From positions 103,049,906-103,113,905 of the forward strand of contig CM041292.1 of NCBI GenBank assembly GCA_023052935.1: DNA of 64,000 nt, written 5' to 3'. This DNA comes from Piezodorus guildinii (Eukaryota; Arthropoda; Insecta; Hemiptera; Pentatomidae). The notes under the pieces were generated by a model, which did not search any database, had not been told where the DNA came from, and saw only the letters and a program-made list of their open reading frames with translations. Position numbers and translations under genes: made by a program. Shown in pieces: positions 11,515-22,257 of the stretch (the first letter of the stretch is position 1; each line of letters opens with the position of its first letter).

Positions 11515-11799
11515 TCCGATAAGTTTGCTAATAACCTAAAAAATATTTTTACTGCAAGGAACTGAATGAACCAAGGACATTAAACCTTTTATCAATCTCT
11601 TTTTGGTCAGCTTTTGATTTTTGTTAAAATATTTCAGCTCCACAGAAGATAATTAAGCATTGGCATTGCTTTTTAGCTGCTTTTGTTTCTTTATTCGATT
11701 CTAGCGTGATTTTTATGTGTGGTCTTTTAATTTAATCAAGGGAGTGGAAACTATATTTCTGTTTTATAGTCCGAATAACTTTATTTATATACATAACGT

Positions 11800-12207
11800 T
11801 CGATTTATCTAAGGAGTCCCTAGGTACCTCATCGTCTCTGAATTTTACGGCGAGTTGAGGTGGCTTTACCCTTCCAATCGTCACAAGTTCCTGGCATCAT
11901 TCCTTTACCAAGTTATCCATCGTATATTTTCGACCTCCTATTATTCAAATCCTCTGTCCATTCCTGTTATACCCGCTCTAGGCCTTCAGATTTATAACTA
12001 CGGCCCACCTGTCATCACATTTAGACAGATAGTTTCTTATCCGTTCCTTAACCTTATGGAATTCTCTTCCTCTTTCTATCCGTCAATCTAACTCTTTTCC
12101 TACCTTCAAATCCCGCTTATTTTTTTAATCTCCAGACCACTCAGCCATAACTGAATTGTTAATTTTCTACTTATTTGCTAATGTTTGTTCTCTACTATTT
12201 TTAATTA
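11800..12207 (+). pseudogene. CR1-like LINE, C-terminal end (5' part of a split copy)
   Basis: Translated with several frame breaks, this reads as the C-terminus of the element at 36.5-37.6 kb: GELRWLYPSNRHKFLASFLY-like, then FLIRSLTLWNSLPLSIRQSN and FPTFKSRLF. The 3' untranslated part continues at 15327 after a 3.1-kb insertion. The clade (CR1/L2-like) is inferred from the LWNSLP terminus and from the copy at 36.5 kb. Confidence 0.8.
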
Positions 12208-15200
12208 CTTCCTTTTATAGGCGTTCCAACGTGGGTTGCCTTTTACATCAGGGCAGAGCACCAGAGGTCGCGGTCCTGCCAATCTCCATCCTAAAGACCT
12301 CGACCTGCCATTTCTTCTTCAACTCCACCAATCCATCTACCTCTGGGTCGTCCTCGTCTCCGTCTTCCTGGCGGTTGCCAGTCCAAAACTCGATTCGGCC
12401 AACGCTCTGTAGGCATTCGCCTTACATGGCCATACCACCTTAGTCTTCGCTGTCCAATTCTGCTGTTAACAGACTGGCGAACTTCCATTCTCTCCCGAAC
12501 AATATCATTCCGAAGTCTGTCCCCTCTTGTAACACGTATACATCTTCGCCAAAAGTCCATTTCCACTGCTTGAAGCTTGGAATATAGCATGGATGACATG
12601 GTCCATGTTTCGGCTGCATACGTTAAGATGGGCTCGACGATGGTGTGGAAGTTTCTTCGTTTATTTTCCTTTAAAATCGTCCTATTCCACAGAACCGGAT
12701 GCAGCATGCGTGTGGCTTTTCGAGCTTGCTCTGCTTTTTTCCTAACATCAGTTTCTGATGACCCAGAGGAGTCCAGGTACGATCCTAGATATTTAAAGAC
12801 ATTCACCTTTGTACATGTCTCCGAGTCAACATTTAGATCACCGTCATTTTCAGCGCCTATAGCCATGTATTCGGTCTTTTCGAAGTTTATTTTGAGTCCC
12901 ATGGACTCGTAGCAATCCCATAGAGAGCACATTATCATCTCCAGGTACACCTTCCTCCGAGCAAACACAACCTGGTCATCAGCAAAGAAAAGGGAGACCA
13001 GCTGTTCATCGTCGATAAAGGGTCCTACATCTCCACACTGGTCAAACCATTGCCTTACAGACATGTGAAGGTAAATTTTGAAGAGAGTCGGCGCCATGCT
13101 GCATCCTTGCTTCAGACCCTTAGTTCCCGAGAAAGGCTCCGATAGCCGCTTTCCAATCTTCACTCGGATGATATCATCTCGGTATAGGTGTCTCACAGCT
13201 TCTATTAAGGTGCTATTGATGCCCGCCTCTCTCAATGCGGTCCACATTCTGCTGCTCCTGGTTTATTTTCCGAGATTTTTCAATGAGCTGCCTGAGGACG
13301 AAGATATTGTCATTACAGGAGCGCCCCGCTGTGAAGCCTGCCTGCTCCTCTGGGGTGAAGAAAGCATCCTCTAATTTATCACGGAGTAGTCTTCCCATAA
13401 CTCTGCTCATCGAGCTCTGCACACATATGCCCCTGTAGTTTCGGCATATCTTTCTGTCACCTTTCTTGAATATGGGTGATATGAAGCCTGTCCGGAGGTC
13501 GTCAGGAATCCTTTCTCCTCTCAATATCAAATTTATCATGTCAAGAAGCAGGCTCACCATCTTATTACCCCCACATTTTAGCAATTCCATCGATATCCCG
13601 CCTGGCCCAGGAGCCTTTCCGTTTTTAGAGATTTTTAGGGCCTGAATCAGTTTTTCCTTAGTGACCTGTATTCCAGCTTCCGGCGTTCTGATAGCTCTCT
13701 CTTCTACCATAAACTGGGTGCGGCTTTCTCTGAGGAGATTTTCAAAATGTTTCTTCCACTCTTCTTGGCCGATTGGTGAAAGAATATTTCCTTTTCTAGG
13801 TGCCCTCAGCTTCTTTAAAATACCCCAGAATTATTTGACCCTGTTGTACCCCAATGTGCTATCTATACGTCGGCAGCACCTCTCCCATGACGCATTTTTC
13901 TCGCACACCACAAGGCTCTTAACCTCCTTATTCAATCTTCGGTAGGTGACCCAATCGTCGTTATTTTTTGAGGAGAGGTATCTCTGGTACGCCAATTTCT
14001 TCAGATCTATACACCTTCTCACCTCATCTGACCACCAGTCCGGTTTAGGACGTCCTTCTCTCACACCGAGGGTCTCAGCCGCAGCTTCATGTATGCATTT
14101 TTTTAAATGTGCATATTTTTCTGAGGCATCCACTCCAACATTAACGTCAATCTTTGCTTCCAGTCGACTTTTTTACAGGTCCCGGATGCTTGGGATGCTT
14201 GGGTCTCCCAGTAAATCCAGCCGATATTGTGGAATGGATTCTGCTTCCGTCGTTATTTCACCTTTCCTTTTATTCCTCTCTGCAATCCAAGGAAGGTAAA
14301 TCTTGGCCCTCAGCATATAGTGATCGCTTCCACATTCCCAGCCTCTGAACACACGTACATCTTCCACCTTTAATGTGCTTTGTTGTTTGGAGATTACGTA
14401 ATCCAATATTGAAGACTGGAATCCTGGTTTATTCCATGTGGCTTGGTGGATCCACTTGTGTTTGAAGAAGGTATTTTGAATCGTGAGATCGAAAGATTCG
14501 CATATATCGAGTTGTCGCTTTCCATTTTCGGTGACAATCTTCTCTCCATAGCGCCCAACCACTCGGCTTCCAATCTCACATCCAACTCGAGCGTTGAAGT
14601 CCTCCAGAATGATAATCTCTTTGTCGTCATTCACCTTCTCGAGAGAAGCTCTGAGTTCCTCCTCAAAAGCGTCCTTCACATCCGGAGACTCATTATTTCC
14701 GGGTGCATATACACCGAATACCACAAGTTTTCCGCCAAGATGGTCAAGGTCCACCCGCATAAGCCTCTCTGAGATCTTTTCACAATGGGTTATTCTTCGC
14801 ATGTGCTTCCTCTTGACCAGAAATGACACTCCAGCCCTAGCTCTCTTATCTTTCTCCACAGATGCATATATTCTCCAAGGAGCTCCTGACCTTTCCCTTT
14901 TATCTTTGTTTCAGTCAACACCACGAGATCCAGCGCTGAACGTTCAACTTCCTTTAGCACATCATTTCGCTTGTTGTTGAGATTCTGTACGTTCCAGGTT
15001 CCCAAATGAATAGTACGTGTCCGTTTCCGATGTCTTCTGCCAGAGAGACCGTCCGATATATCCGAGGCTCCACGCTGATTTCTTTTAGCAGGCTGATTTT
15101 TCCATCGATGAGCAGCTAACCCGAACGACAACCCCCAACCTGGAGGACCGGGGATTTTCGATCAGGGTGTCCTTCCCCTAGACGTGCTGCCGACCAAAGC

Positions 15201-15295
15201 TATCGAGTCACGTCCACCCGGGTGTTATCTTCGGAGTGCCTTCTCCTAGGCTGCTCCCGCAGTGTGGGGAGTGGCTGCGCTTTTTTAGAGGCGGC
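12208..15295 (-). mobile_element. Near-complete RTE-like LINE with 31-bp TSD
   Basis: A 3088-bp element in minus orientation, flanked by identical 31-bp direct repeats at 12177-12207 and 15296-15326 (both start GCTAATGTTTG and end TTTTTAATTA). The joined flanks read through as the CR1-like 3' untranslated region, so the empty site can be inferred. The 5' end, at high coordinates, is a GC-rich leader of about 160 bp. The 3' end has a short untranslated tail without poly(A), as RTE elements often do. The length fits the roughly 3.2-kb single-ORF RTE type. A complete 5' end is notable because most LINE copies here are truncated. Confidence 0.9.
12291..15131 (-). pseudogene. APE endonuclease-reverse transcriptase (RTE-like), broken
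   Basis: Order on the minus strand: AP-endonuclease domain (GTWNVQNLNN, LTETKIKGKGQELL, VVFGVYAPGN, ILEDFNARVG, GSDHYMLRAK), a linker (DWWSDEVRRCI), then reverse transcriptase (GKAPGPGGISMELLKCGG, ISPIFKKGDRKICRNYRGI, KGLKQGCSMAPTLF, SLFFADDQVVFARR, FKYLGSYLDSSG), and a C-terminal RRLRWYGHVRRMP with a basic GRRRRGRPRGRW tail. Frame breaks fall near 14.85, 14.15, 13.83 and 13.24 kb. At the last one the segment between KINQEQQ and MWTALREAG is missing. It should carry the first catalytic aspartate (the FVDLxKAYD box), so the enzyme is dead although FADD survives. The start codon is not certain: the 15131 start is a TTG. Confidence 0.92.
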
Positions 15296-15326
15296 GCTAA
15301 TGTTTGTTCTCTACTATTTTTAATTA

Positions 15327-15441
15327 ATTTGTTTATTTTATTTAGTTACTCTAAGACTCTGAAGGCCATTTTTTATATATAGTGTTAATTTTATTCTAAA
15401 GAGACTTGTCCCAGGATAATTAAGAATTTATTTATTTATTA
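15327..15441 (+). mobile_element. CR1-like LINE, 3' untranslated end (3' part of a split copy)
   Basis: This continues the fragment at 11800-12207 after the RTE-like insertion. It ends with TCTAAAGAGACTTGTCCCAG and AATTAAGAATTTATTTATTT, matching the 3' end of the copy at 36.5-37.6 kb (AAAGGGACATGTCCCAGAAT). Confidence 0.8.
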
Positions 15442-16021
15442 ACGTTACAGATACTGAAGTATCTTTTATTAATAGTTTTAATTGTAGTAGCCAGACTTTC
15501 CGACAGTGAATATTCATATGATTTTTGGGTTCTTTATTTTTTTTAATAATCAGTAGTTGCTAGAAGATATAGACTAAAAATAGATTTTGCATATGGAGGG
15601 GCGAGAACTCATTGTTTGTCATCTAATAATTTACAGAAACGAGCAAAATAAATCACTTTAAAAAACAAAAACTTTTATTTGGAGGTTGGCTGACAAATTT
15701 TAAAATTTTTCGTCTTTCCATTTCCTCTATGTAAGAATAAATCCACCAGTTAAGAAATTTTTTAAATCTTCTTTATAAAGATAATTGTTATTATTTTTAT
15801 TTAAACGAACTAGCTTATGAAAAGAACAGAAATATACTGCGTTAATAGAAGAGAATGCTTAACCGAAACCTAGAATGCCCGTACTTTCAGTGGGTCTAAT
15901 AAGATTCCTTATGTTATTTTTCTTGAAGTATCTTTCATTACGCCTTTATTCTGTCATCCTGTTCTGAGTCGGTCCAGTTATCGTGCTGATGGATTTTTTT
16001 CAGTCTCTCTGACCTTTTTAC
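15442..16021. other. AT-rich gap, nothing recognised
   Basis: No supported gene or repeat. Confidence 0.4.
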
Positions 16022-17331
16022 TTTCACTTTATAGTAAGGGAAATTATTGCGATCGTGAAAATTTTCGAATACCAGTATTCAACTGAAATAAACGTTGTAG
16101 GGTTCCCTGAGTCCAGATAACCAATTCCCGAAAAAAAGGTCTGTTTGTGTGTGTGTGTGGTAAGTCTATCGCGACAACGAAAAGACCTACAAAACTGAAA
16201 TTGCATGTTTAAGAAAATTATACGATTCCTATAATAAGAGCCACTTTATACCATGCATTTCGCACTTTTTAATGATTTTCTCAAAAACTTCCTATATCGA
16301 TGTAAAATATAATGGGTTTTAATGCCATATAAGTTTCATTCTGATTGGAATAGTTTGAGAGGGCTTGAATACTGATATTTTAAATGTTCTTACTCTAACG
16401 TATCATTAATTTTGTAGATTTTATAAAAACAACCATATCGTCTTATTAGCACTGATAAAAAACGGATAAATATATAATTTGAATGATTACGATATCCAAC
16501 TAAAGAAGAACGGAGGAAACAACAAATTGAAAAATGTTAAACCGACCATCAGCTACTGGGTCCCATTATCAAGAAAGTACAGGCGTGAGGAGATAGTTTC
16601 ACTCATGAGCACCTCATGGCACGAAGGGATCCACCTCGATGTCAACTGTGTAATGTGACTCTCACAGTAAGTCATATTTTTGAAGAGTGTCCTCGTTACA
16701 GTAGGGAATTTGTAAAATGTAGCATACCACGCAAAGTTTCGGAGGCATTGAGCGATAATGATCGGGCCGTCGACGGTGTCAATCAATTGGTGAAGAACAT
16801 TCGTCTACATAACCCCATTTAACATATTCAGGTTATTTTACGCACTTTTTGATATTTCACTCATACTTTTTATTTATTTATTTTTTATTTATTATTATTA
16901 TTTTTTTTTACCTTTTGTTTGTAATCATCGTGTTTGCAGTTCCGATTAAATCATAATGTTTATTGCTCCTATTGTTCTGTTTTATTCTTATTGATTTAGT
17001 ATTTTTTTTTTTTTCCTCATCATAGGTAAGTTAATCGTCTTCTGAAGATGTTTTGGGCAATAATAACCACTCACAGTTTTTTGCCCATAAAACCAAAACA
17101 ACAATAACAACAGAACGGAGCAAAAATATTTTTTTAAGGCATTTTTAGTGTTTTTGAACATAAAAACTGTAATATAGACTTATCCTATACCGTTGGAAAG
17201 GTAATAATTTCAGAAAAAATATTATCTTATTCTCAAAATTGTAAAAGTTAATGGAAATCGATGAAAAACCGATAAACTAACTTCTTTAATTGATTTTAAC
17301 AACGGAGGTAAGTGATATTCGTGTAAAATAA
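16022..17331 (-). repeat. Repeat X, copy 2, split by a LINE tail
   Basis: The 16022-16515 part runs from the conserved ATTGCGATCGTGAAAATTTT block through AGTCTATCGCG and TTTCATTCTGATTGGAATAG. The 17121-17331 part continues with CCGTTGGAAAGG and GATTTTAACAACGGAGGTAA. Between them lies a LINE 3' end flanked by AGAACGGAG. The uninterrupted arrangement is seen at 38086-38117, which confirms the join. Confidence 0.8.
16516..17111 (+). pseudogene. LINE 3' end with post-RNase H zinc motif (I/R1-like)
   Basis: A short frame reads MARRDPPRCQLCNVTLTVSH then IFEECPRYSREF. This C-x2-C ... H ... C pattern follows the RNase H domain in I-, R1- and jockey-related LINEs. Upstream of the motif only a damaged remnant is left, so the copy is strongly 5'-truncated. 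A long 3' untranslated region ends in an AACAACAATAACAAC tail. AGAACGGAG at 16507-16515 and 17112-17120 is the TSD. The host sequence is repeat X. Confidence 0.75.
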
Positions 17332-17861
17332 ATAATTAATAAAAGTAAGTTAAGGTTTGCTCATTTAAGTGTTAATATTAAGAAAAGCTTCCAGAAAAAT
17401 TAGAAAAGAAACTATATTTAAATATGGAAATTAGCACCAACCATATGACCAATAATTCATCAAATTTGAAGAAAAAAAAATAGAAGAACTTTTAGATAAG
17501 CACATAATATCTTGAGAATGGGGAAACAACCCCGAAACGTTGATAGATGATGTGAATGGTTATGAAATATAATAAATAATTAACAAAAGGAATTCAAGGT
17601 TTGCTCATTTAAGTGTTAACATAGGAAAAACTTTTAGAAAAATTAAAAAATAAAATAAAGCAATTTTAGTGTTTTTGAACATAAAAAATGTAATATAGAC
17701 TTATCCTATCCCGTTGGAAAGGTAAAAATTTCAGAAAAAGTATTATCTTATCCTCAAAATTTTAAAAGTTAATGGAAATCGATGAAAAACCGATAAACTA
17801 ACTTCTTTAGTTGATTTTAACAACGGTGGTAAGTGATAGTCGTGTGTTGCACCTACCAGAT
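17132..17861. repeat. Duplicated repeat X end with mirrored spacer blocks
   Basis: The repeat X block TTTTAGTGTTTTTGAACATA ... AACAACGGAGGTAAGTGATA occurs at 17137-17325 and again at 17661-17847, in the same orientation. A second block (ATAAATAATTAA ... GGTTTGCTCATTTAAGTGTT ... GAAAAATTA) occurs at about 17323-17402 and 17567-17645. The order is A-B-spacer-B-A, all direct. The spacer holds the hammerhead-like motif listed among the findings. Recombination or a composite element could produce this. Confidence 0.65.
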
Positions 17862-18275
17862 CTTTTTTTCATCGATTCCTGCAGCAATACTAACCTCACA
17901 ACCATTTAAAAATATTAGATGTCTTTTAACCCCCTACCCAAACAGACGCTCCACAAGCCTGATATTTCAAATCAAATATCTATTCAAAAAGAAAATTTAT
18001 TATTTATTGTTCATGTTTCTATATCGATCAATTATTATGAATCAGTTTCAATATTAAGTATTGTTCAACATATCAGAAGTTATTAATTTATTTTACTCTT
18101 TTGTTTTATTGTATCTTACTTTTCTTCTTAAAGCTTTGTAAATAAGAATTAATTATAATCCTTTGGTCTTGTGGCCAGACACATTGTATATATTAATTGT
18201 ACATATCATATTGTTCTTAAGGGACCCAGTCCCAGAATAAAAATTATTTTTCTATTCTATTCTATTCTATACGCA
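17862..18275 (+). mobile_element. CR1-like LINE 3' end with pentanucleotide tail
   Basis: The 3' terminus reads AAGGGACCCAGTCCCAGAAT followed by AAAAATTATTTT and a (TATTC)n tail. The GGGAC...GTCCCAGAATAA terminus is shared with the CR1-like copies at 15.4 and 37.6 kb. The coding part upstream is too degraded to read with confidence. Confidence 0.6.
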
Positions 18276-19587
18276 ATGTTTTTCTATGTCTATCTTAAAT
18301 GTTTTTCGACATCTTCGTACGACAAGATTCTTTTCTGGTCTTGTTATATATTGTTTTTAGCAGAAAGCAGATTCCTTATGAATACTTCTATGAGGTGGAT
18401 AGATAATGCCTGATTCAAAGGATCCGAACTAAAAGCTCTTACTGAGCCGGAATAACCGGTCAAGAGTGTAATAGGAGAAAGGGGAAAATTTTAAGTGTAA
18501 TTGAAAATTCGAGGTTTGATTACCCAAGGTCAGTTCTTGTGGTTAATTGAGGATCTTTTGCTGGTAAATATAGGAAAATTAGAAATTATTACAGTAATCC
18601 ACACATGGTCTATTATTTCTTAGATGATAGGCTGTGCACTAACGGTGAGGATTTTGCACATTCCATGGTAACTAGTGAACCGTTCAGTTATCTGTTTTAA
18701 CTTTGATGGCCCCATAAAATATGAATGAATATAGAAAGGCGACACAGGTATGGCTGGAAATGTGTAGATGTATTTGTTTTAGGAAACCATAATTTCTTTT
18801 CGCTTGAAGGGATGTTATAATATGCTTAAACTAACGAGAAATATTTATTCGAACCTAATTGTTTTTCTCTATATTATATAATATAATAATTTTATGTAAT
18901 TTTCATTAATCAATCAAATAGATATCTGTGAGAGAAATGAAAGCGTAATAGAATGAAGTGGATTACAAACTATATGTTGATAAATGGTCTTAAGTCTTCA
19001 CGAACATTTTTTTTTATTTTATGAAGATATTTTTGTTAGTAAATTTATCACAACAATTTATAACTGTAGGTTTGAATATCTATCTATGTGCTTTCTCATA
19101 CAGTGAGGGGCAGCAAACGTGATTGCACTCATAAATCGTATTCATGAAAAGAATAAGATCTTATGTTACTCCTGTCACCAATTGGACTTAGCCCCCATGA
19201 TATTGAAAGAAGCCCATTTACATAACCACTATAAAGCCTATTTGGATGTTATAGGTCTAATCAATCTTTGGATTCCTCTTGTAACCAATTCCTACGATTC
19301 CTTGTTTGATCCTCAACGATCCTTACTTTGACAGAAACAATACGATGAAAAACGACCTTAATGTTTAATATATTACCGGTTTCGCTTGATTTCCGCTCTA
19401 ACGCAGGTGTTTCAAACCTTCTTCGCTTTATCGTAGGGGTATGGGAAGAAAAAGGGCTAAAAGCATTCTTCTCTTGTTATTGGACTGCTATCACTAGGCA
19501 GTTTCTCTGTAAGTTATTCATGTCATCATAGTCCTTTGCGTTGACTCGTTTAGGTTTGTACTTAATACAATTTTAAATACAAACATC
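18276..19587. other. Gap with a hammerhead-like motif near its right end
   Basis: Mostly AT-rich without recognisable genes. A 70-codon plus-strand frame at 19119-19331 has no family resemblance. The minus-strand motif at 19374-19410 (GCGTTAGAGCGGAAATCAAG then CGAAACCGG) is treated under the findings. Confidence 0.4.
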
Positions 19588-20715
19588 TGGTGCGCGCAAC
19601 ACACGACTGTCACTTATCTGCGTTGTTAAATTCAATTTTAGAATTTTAAAATAAATATAGAGGTAAACAAATTGTGAAGAATTAATTTAATTTAATTTCT
19701 ATGGAAACATATGTTTTATTAAAAAATCGATTATATTATTATCTAAAACAATCAGTTAGGTTGTTTGTTTATTTATTTAACGTCACTTTATGCTACTATG
19801 GCTAATCGGACGATGCTACAGTGGGAGTCCTAAATTTTGCCTATGCAGGTTCTATTAGGATAGGGTCTTTAACGAGTACATGGCATCGCACAGACTCGGG
19901 ACCACCTTTTAACGTCCCCTCCGAAGGACGGCGTAACTAAGGATTTTTACTCCCATTAAAAAATCCTAGGACCACCTGCGGGTTTGAACCCGTGACCTTT
20001 AGCATGGGAAGCTGTTACGCTAGCCACCCAGCTACAAGTGATCCCATAATCAGTTAGTTTTATCGGATGTCATCACTCTTTATCAACTTTTACAAATTTC
20101 CGTATAAGATAATATTTTTTATAAAATCTTTAGCCTTTATATTATAACGGTATATTATACATGTATATTACCGTTCTTATGTTCAAAACCGAAAAATTGC
20201 GTTAAAAAAATATTTCTCAGTTACATATTGAATTTTTTCAACTCATATATTTACCTGTTTTTTTTTCAATGGTAACAAGATAATATAGTTATTATTATTA
20301 TGGAATCTACAAAATTAAAGGTACTTTAGAGGAAGAAAATTTAAAATATCGGTATTTAATCCTGTCAGTCTATTTCAATCAAAATGAAACTTAAAGCTTA
20401 TTAATATTATTAAAAATCGTTTTAGCCGTTTTTTGAGAAAATCTCAAAAATGTGCATAATGCATGGTGTAATGTGGCTCTCCTGGTTAGCTGATTTTAAT
20501 GAAAACCAGCCTTATATAAGGTATAAGTATATAAGGTTGTCTTAAATATGAAACTTTGGTTTAGTACGACTTATCGTTTTTGTGCTAGACTTACCACGGA
20601 CACACAGACCTTTTTATTTACCATTAGACCCTAAAACGTGTATTTTCGTTGAAAACTTAAACTTGAAAATTTTCACGATCGCAATGTTTCCCATATAATA
20701 TATATGTCATATATA
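19588..20715 (+). repeat. Repeat X, copy 3, split by a SINE
   Basis: Begins TCTGGTGCGCGCAACACACG and ends near TTTCACGATCGCAATG. Without the SINE and one copy of its TSD it is about 830 bp, equal to copy 1. The segment CAATCAGTTAG + TTTTAT, unbroken in copy 1 (1469-1485), is the insertion site. Confidence 0.8.
19760..20047 (-). mobile_element. tRNA-headed SINE, family Y, with 10-bp TSD
   Basis: Read on the minus strand it starts with a tRNA-like head (GTAGCTGGGTGGCTAGCGTA as A-box region, GGGTTCAAACCC as B box). A body with GACGTTAAAAGG and CATCGTCCGATTAGCC follows, and the 3' tail is AAATAAATAAACAAAC. AATCAGTTAG at 19750-19759 and 20048-20057 is the TSD. Four further copies lie at 25.3, 28.9, 33.9 and 36.2 kb. 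Confidence 0.88.
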
Positions 20716-20737
20716 GTTAAGTGAAAGAAAAAAAAAC

Positions 20738-21056
20738 CTGTAGCTCTACAACACATGAAGGGTCTTGGACTGAGTACATATAGAGATTCGTATCGTTTCT
20801 AGGCTAACGGTCGTGGAATAAGGTAATTCGGTCGAGATCACGCTCAGTATCGTAAGTTTTTTCCTCATTCTTGGCTACTCATTTTATAGAGGCTGGGTTT
20901 GTCTCAGGCTAGTCTCCATAAGGATGGGAGAGTCTCCCAGGATCGCATCACGGCTGAAATAACATAATAAATAATATTCTGTCACAGTCGGGATTCGAAC
21001 CAAATACCCGGAGAAAAGTGGACTAGTGCTCTGTCCACTATACCCCGCCGCTCGTC
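20738..21056 (-). mobile_element. tRNA-headed SINE, family Z, copy 2
   Basis: The minus strand starts GGCGGGGTATAGTGGACAGA and has a perfect B box, GGTTCGAATCC, about 35 bases on. The body matches copy 1 at 8.8-9.1 kb (GAGATCACGCTCAGT, TTTATAGAG, TCACGGCTGAAATAA on the plus strand). It sits just after the right end of repeat X copy 3. Confidence 0.8.
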
Positions 21057-21689
21057 TAATTTTAAAATTGAATTACCAACAATGTAAAGAATCATATCAA
21101 AATGGAGTGAAGCAACTACAGAGGAAGTAGGTACTTAAAAGAAACCAACGATTTCTTTAATTATGTTTCTTAGCCCACACTTAATTTTACTTTATTCTTA
21201 TCTCTTAATCCCTTTATTTAATTTCCTCATAAGTATCTCAACGATTATCCCATTGACCTATAATAGACCTAATAAGTCTTGAAAGTGTAGAAAGTGTCAT
21301 TTATTACTTTCATTTCCTCTTCTATATCCTAAATTGCCGGGTGAATTTAAATGAGAAAAACCAACCTTCGAGGAACGGAAGTGGAAAATGAATAAACCCA
21401 AGACTCATCAAGAAGAACCTATTTCGGAAATAGTACCTTGCGACTACACTTGTGGAGAAAGCTCTGAAACTTTTTGTAACCACTTAACCTTATTTTCTCC
21501 AATCCAATTTATTTCAAACATCATAATTGTTAAACCATTAGACTGCCATTAATGTGTCTAAGAGCACTTACCACAGCCCGAAAATCGGACACATTTGAGA
21601 TAATGTGCACCGTGATACCTATGAGATACCATCATATGCACCGTGATATTATCATAGAGTAAGCAATTATTGGAAAATTTATATATTTA
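21057..21689. other. Gap, nothing recognised
   Basis: Bases 21590-21660 contain repeated ACCGTGATA / GAGATA phrases, but no feature follows from them. Confidence 0.4.
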
Positions 21690-21995
21690 AAAACCCTACA
21701 AATTATTAAACAATGGTTTATTATTCCTAAATAACAAAATTAGGTATAGCCGTTTATATTTATAAAGCTATTTAAAGACAGTTAACTAATATGAAAAACA
21801 ATAAACAATTCGAAGGAAAAATGTCTATCACCACTGCTAAATCCAAAACGCTATATCTCTGCAATTTTTAAACTGATTTCAATGATTCTTTTTTCGTTTA
21901 GTAGACAATTTGGTATAACATTTATTTACGGTACACAAATGGATTTTTTTATTATTTGTTCTACGGATTTTACTTGAAACATAAATAAAAACAAT
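21690..21995 (+). repeat. Repeat W, copy 1
   Basis: An AT-rich block with AAACAATGGTTTATTATT, AAAACGCTATATCTCTGCAA, AACTGATTTCAATGATTCTT and ACAAATGGATTTTTTTATTA. The same phrases in reverse complement occur at 48222-48470. No coding content. Confidence 0.6.
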
Positions 21996-22257
21996 TACGC
22001 TCAAATAAAAAAAAAACTCAGTTAGACTCAAACTTGTTTTGACACAAATCCATTTTTAGCCTTTCTTTCCTGGACTAGGGTTAGAACGGTGAAGGAGCAG
22101 ACAGATGGTTGAAGAAAAAGAATCCGAAATCAAGGTCTATCGAGTAGAAGGGATCTTAGCATTTCTTTTACCTCCATTGCGACACTAATAATAATTGTAA
22201 TTTAATAGCTTCCATCTATCATTTACAGTTGTTTAATTTACTTATGTTGAATTATTA

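Noticed and set aside
13661..14348. Plus-strand frames suggesting small secreted proteins
   Set aside because: They are antisense to the linker and endonuclease region of the RTE-like element, with no independent signals.
12156..14980. A series of plus-strand open frames across 12.2-15.0 kb
   Set aside because: They are antisense shadows of the RTE-like endonuclease-reverse transcriptase, whose motifs are all on the minus strand.
19982..20047. A possible tRNA gene (A and B boxes on the minus strand)
   Set aside because: The closing acceptor stem is absent and the same head with the same non-tRNA body occurs several times, so it is a SINE head.
20985..21056. A possible tRNA gene with a perfect B box
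   Set aside because: The head is attached to the family Z body also present at 8.8-9.1 kb, and the 3' half does not pair as an acceptor stem.
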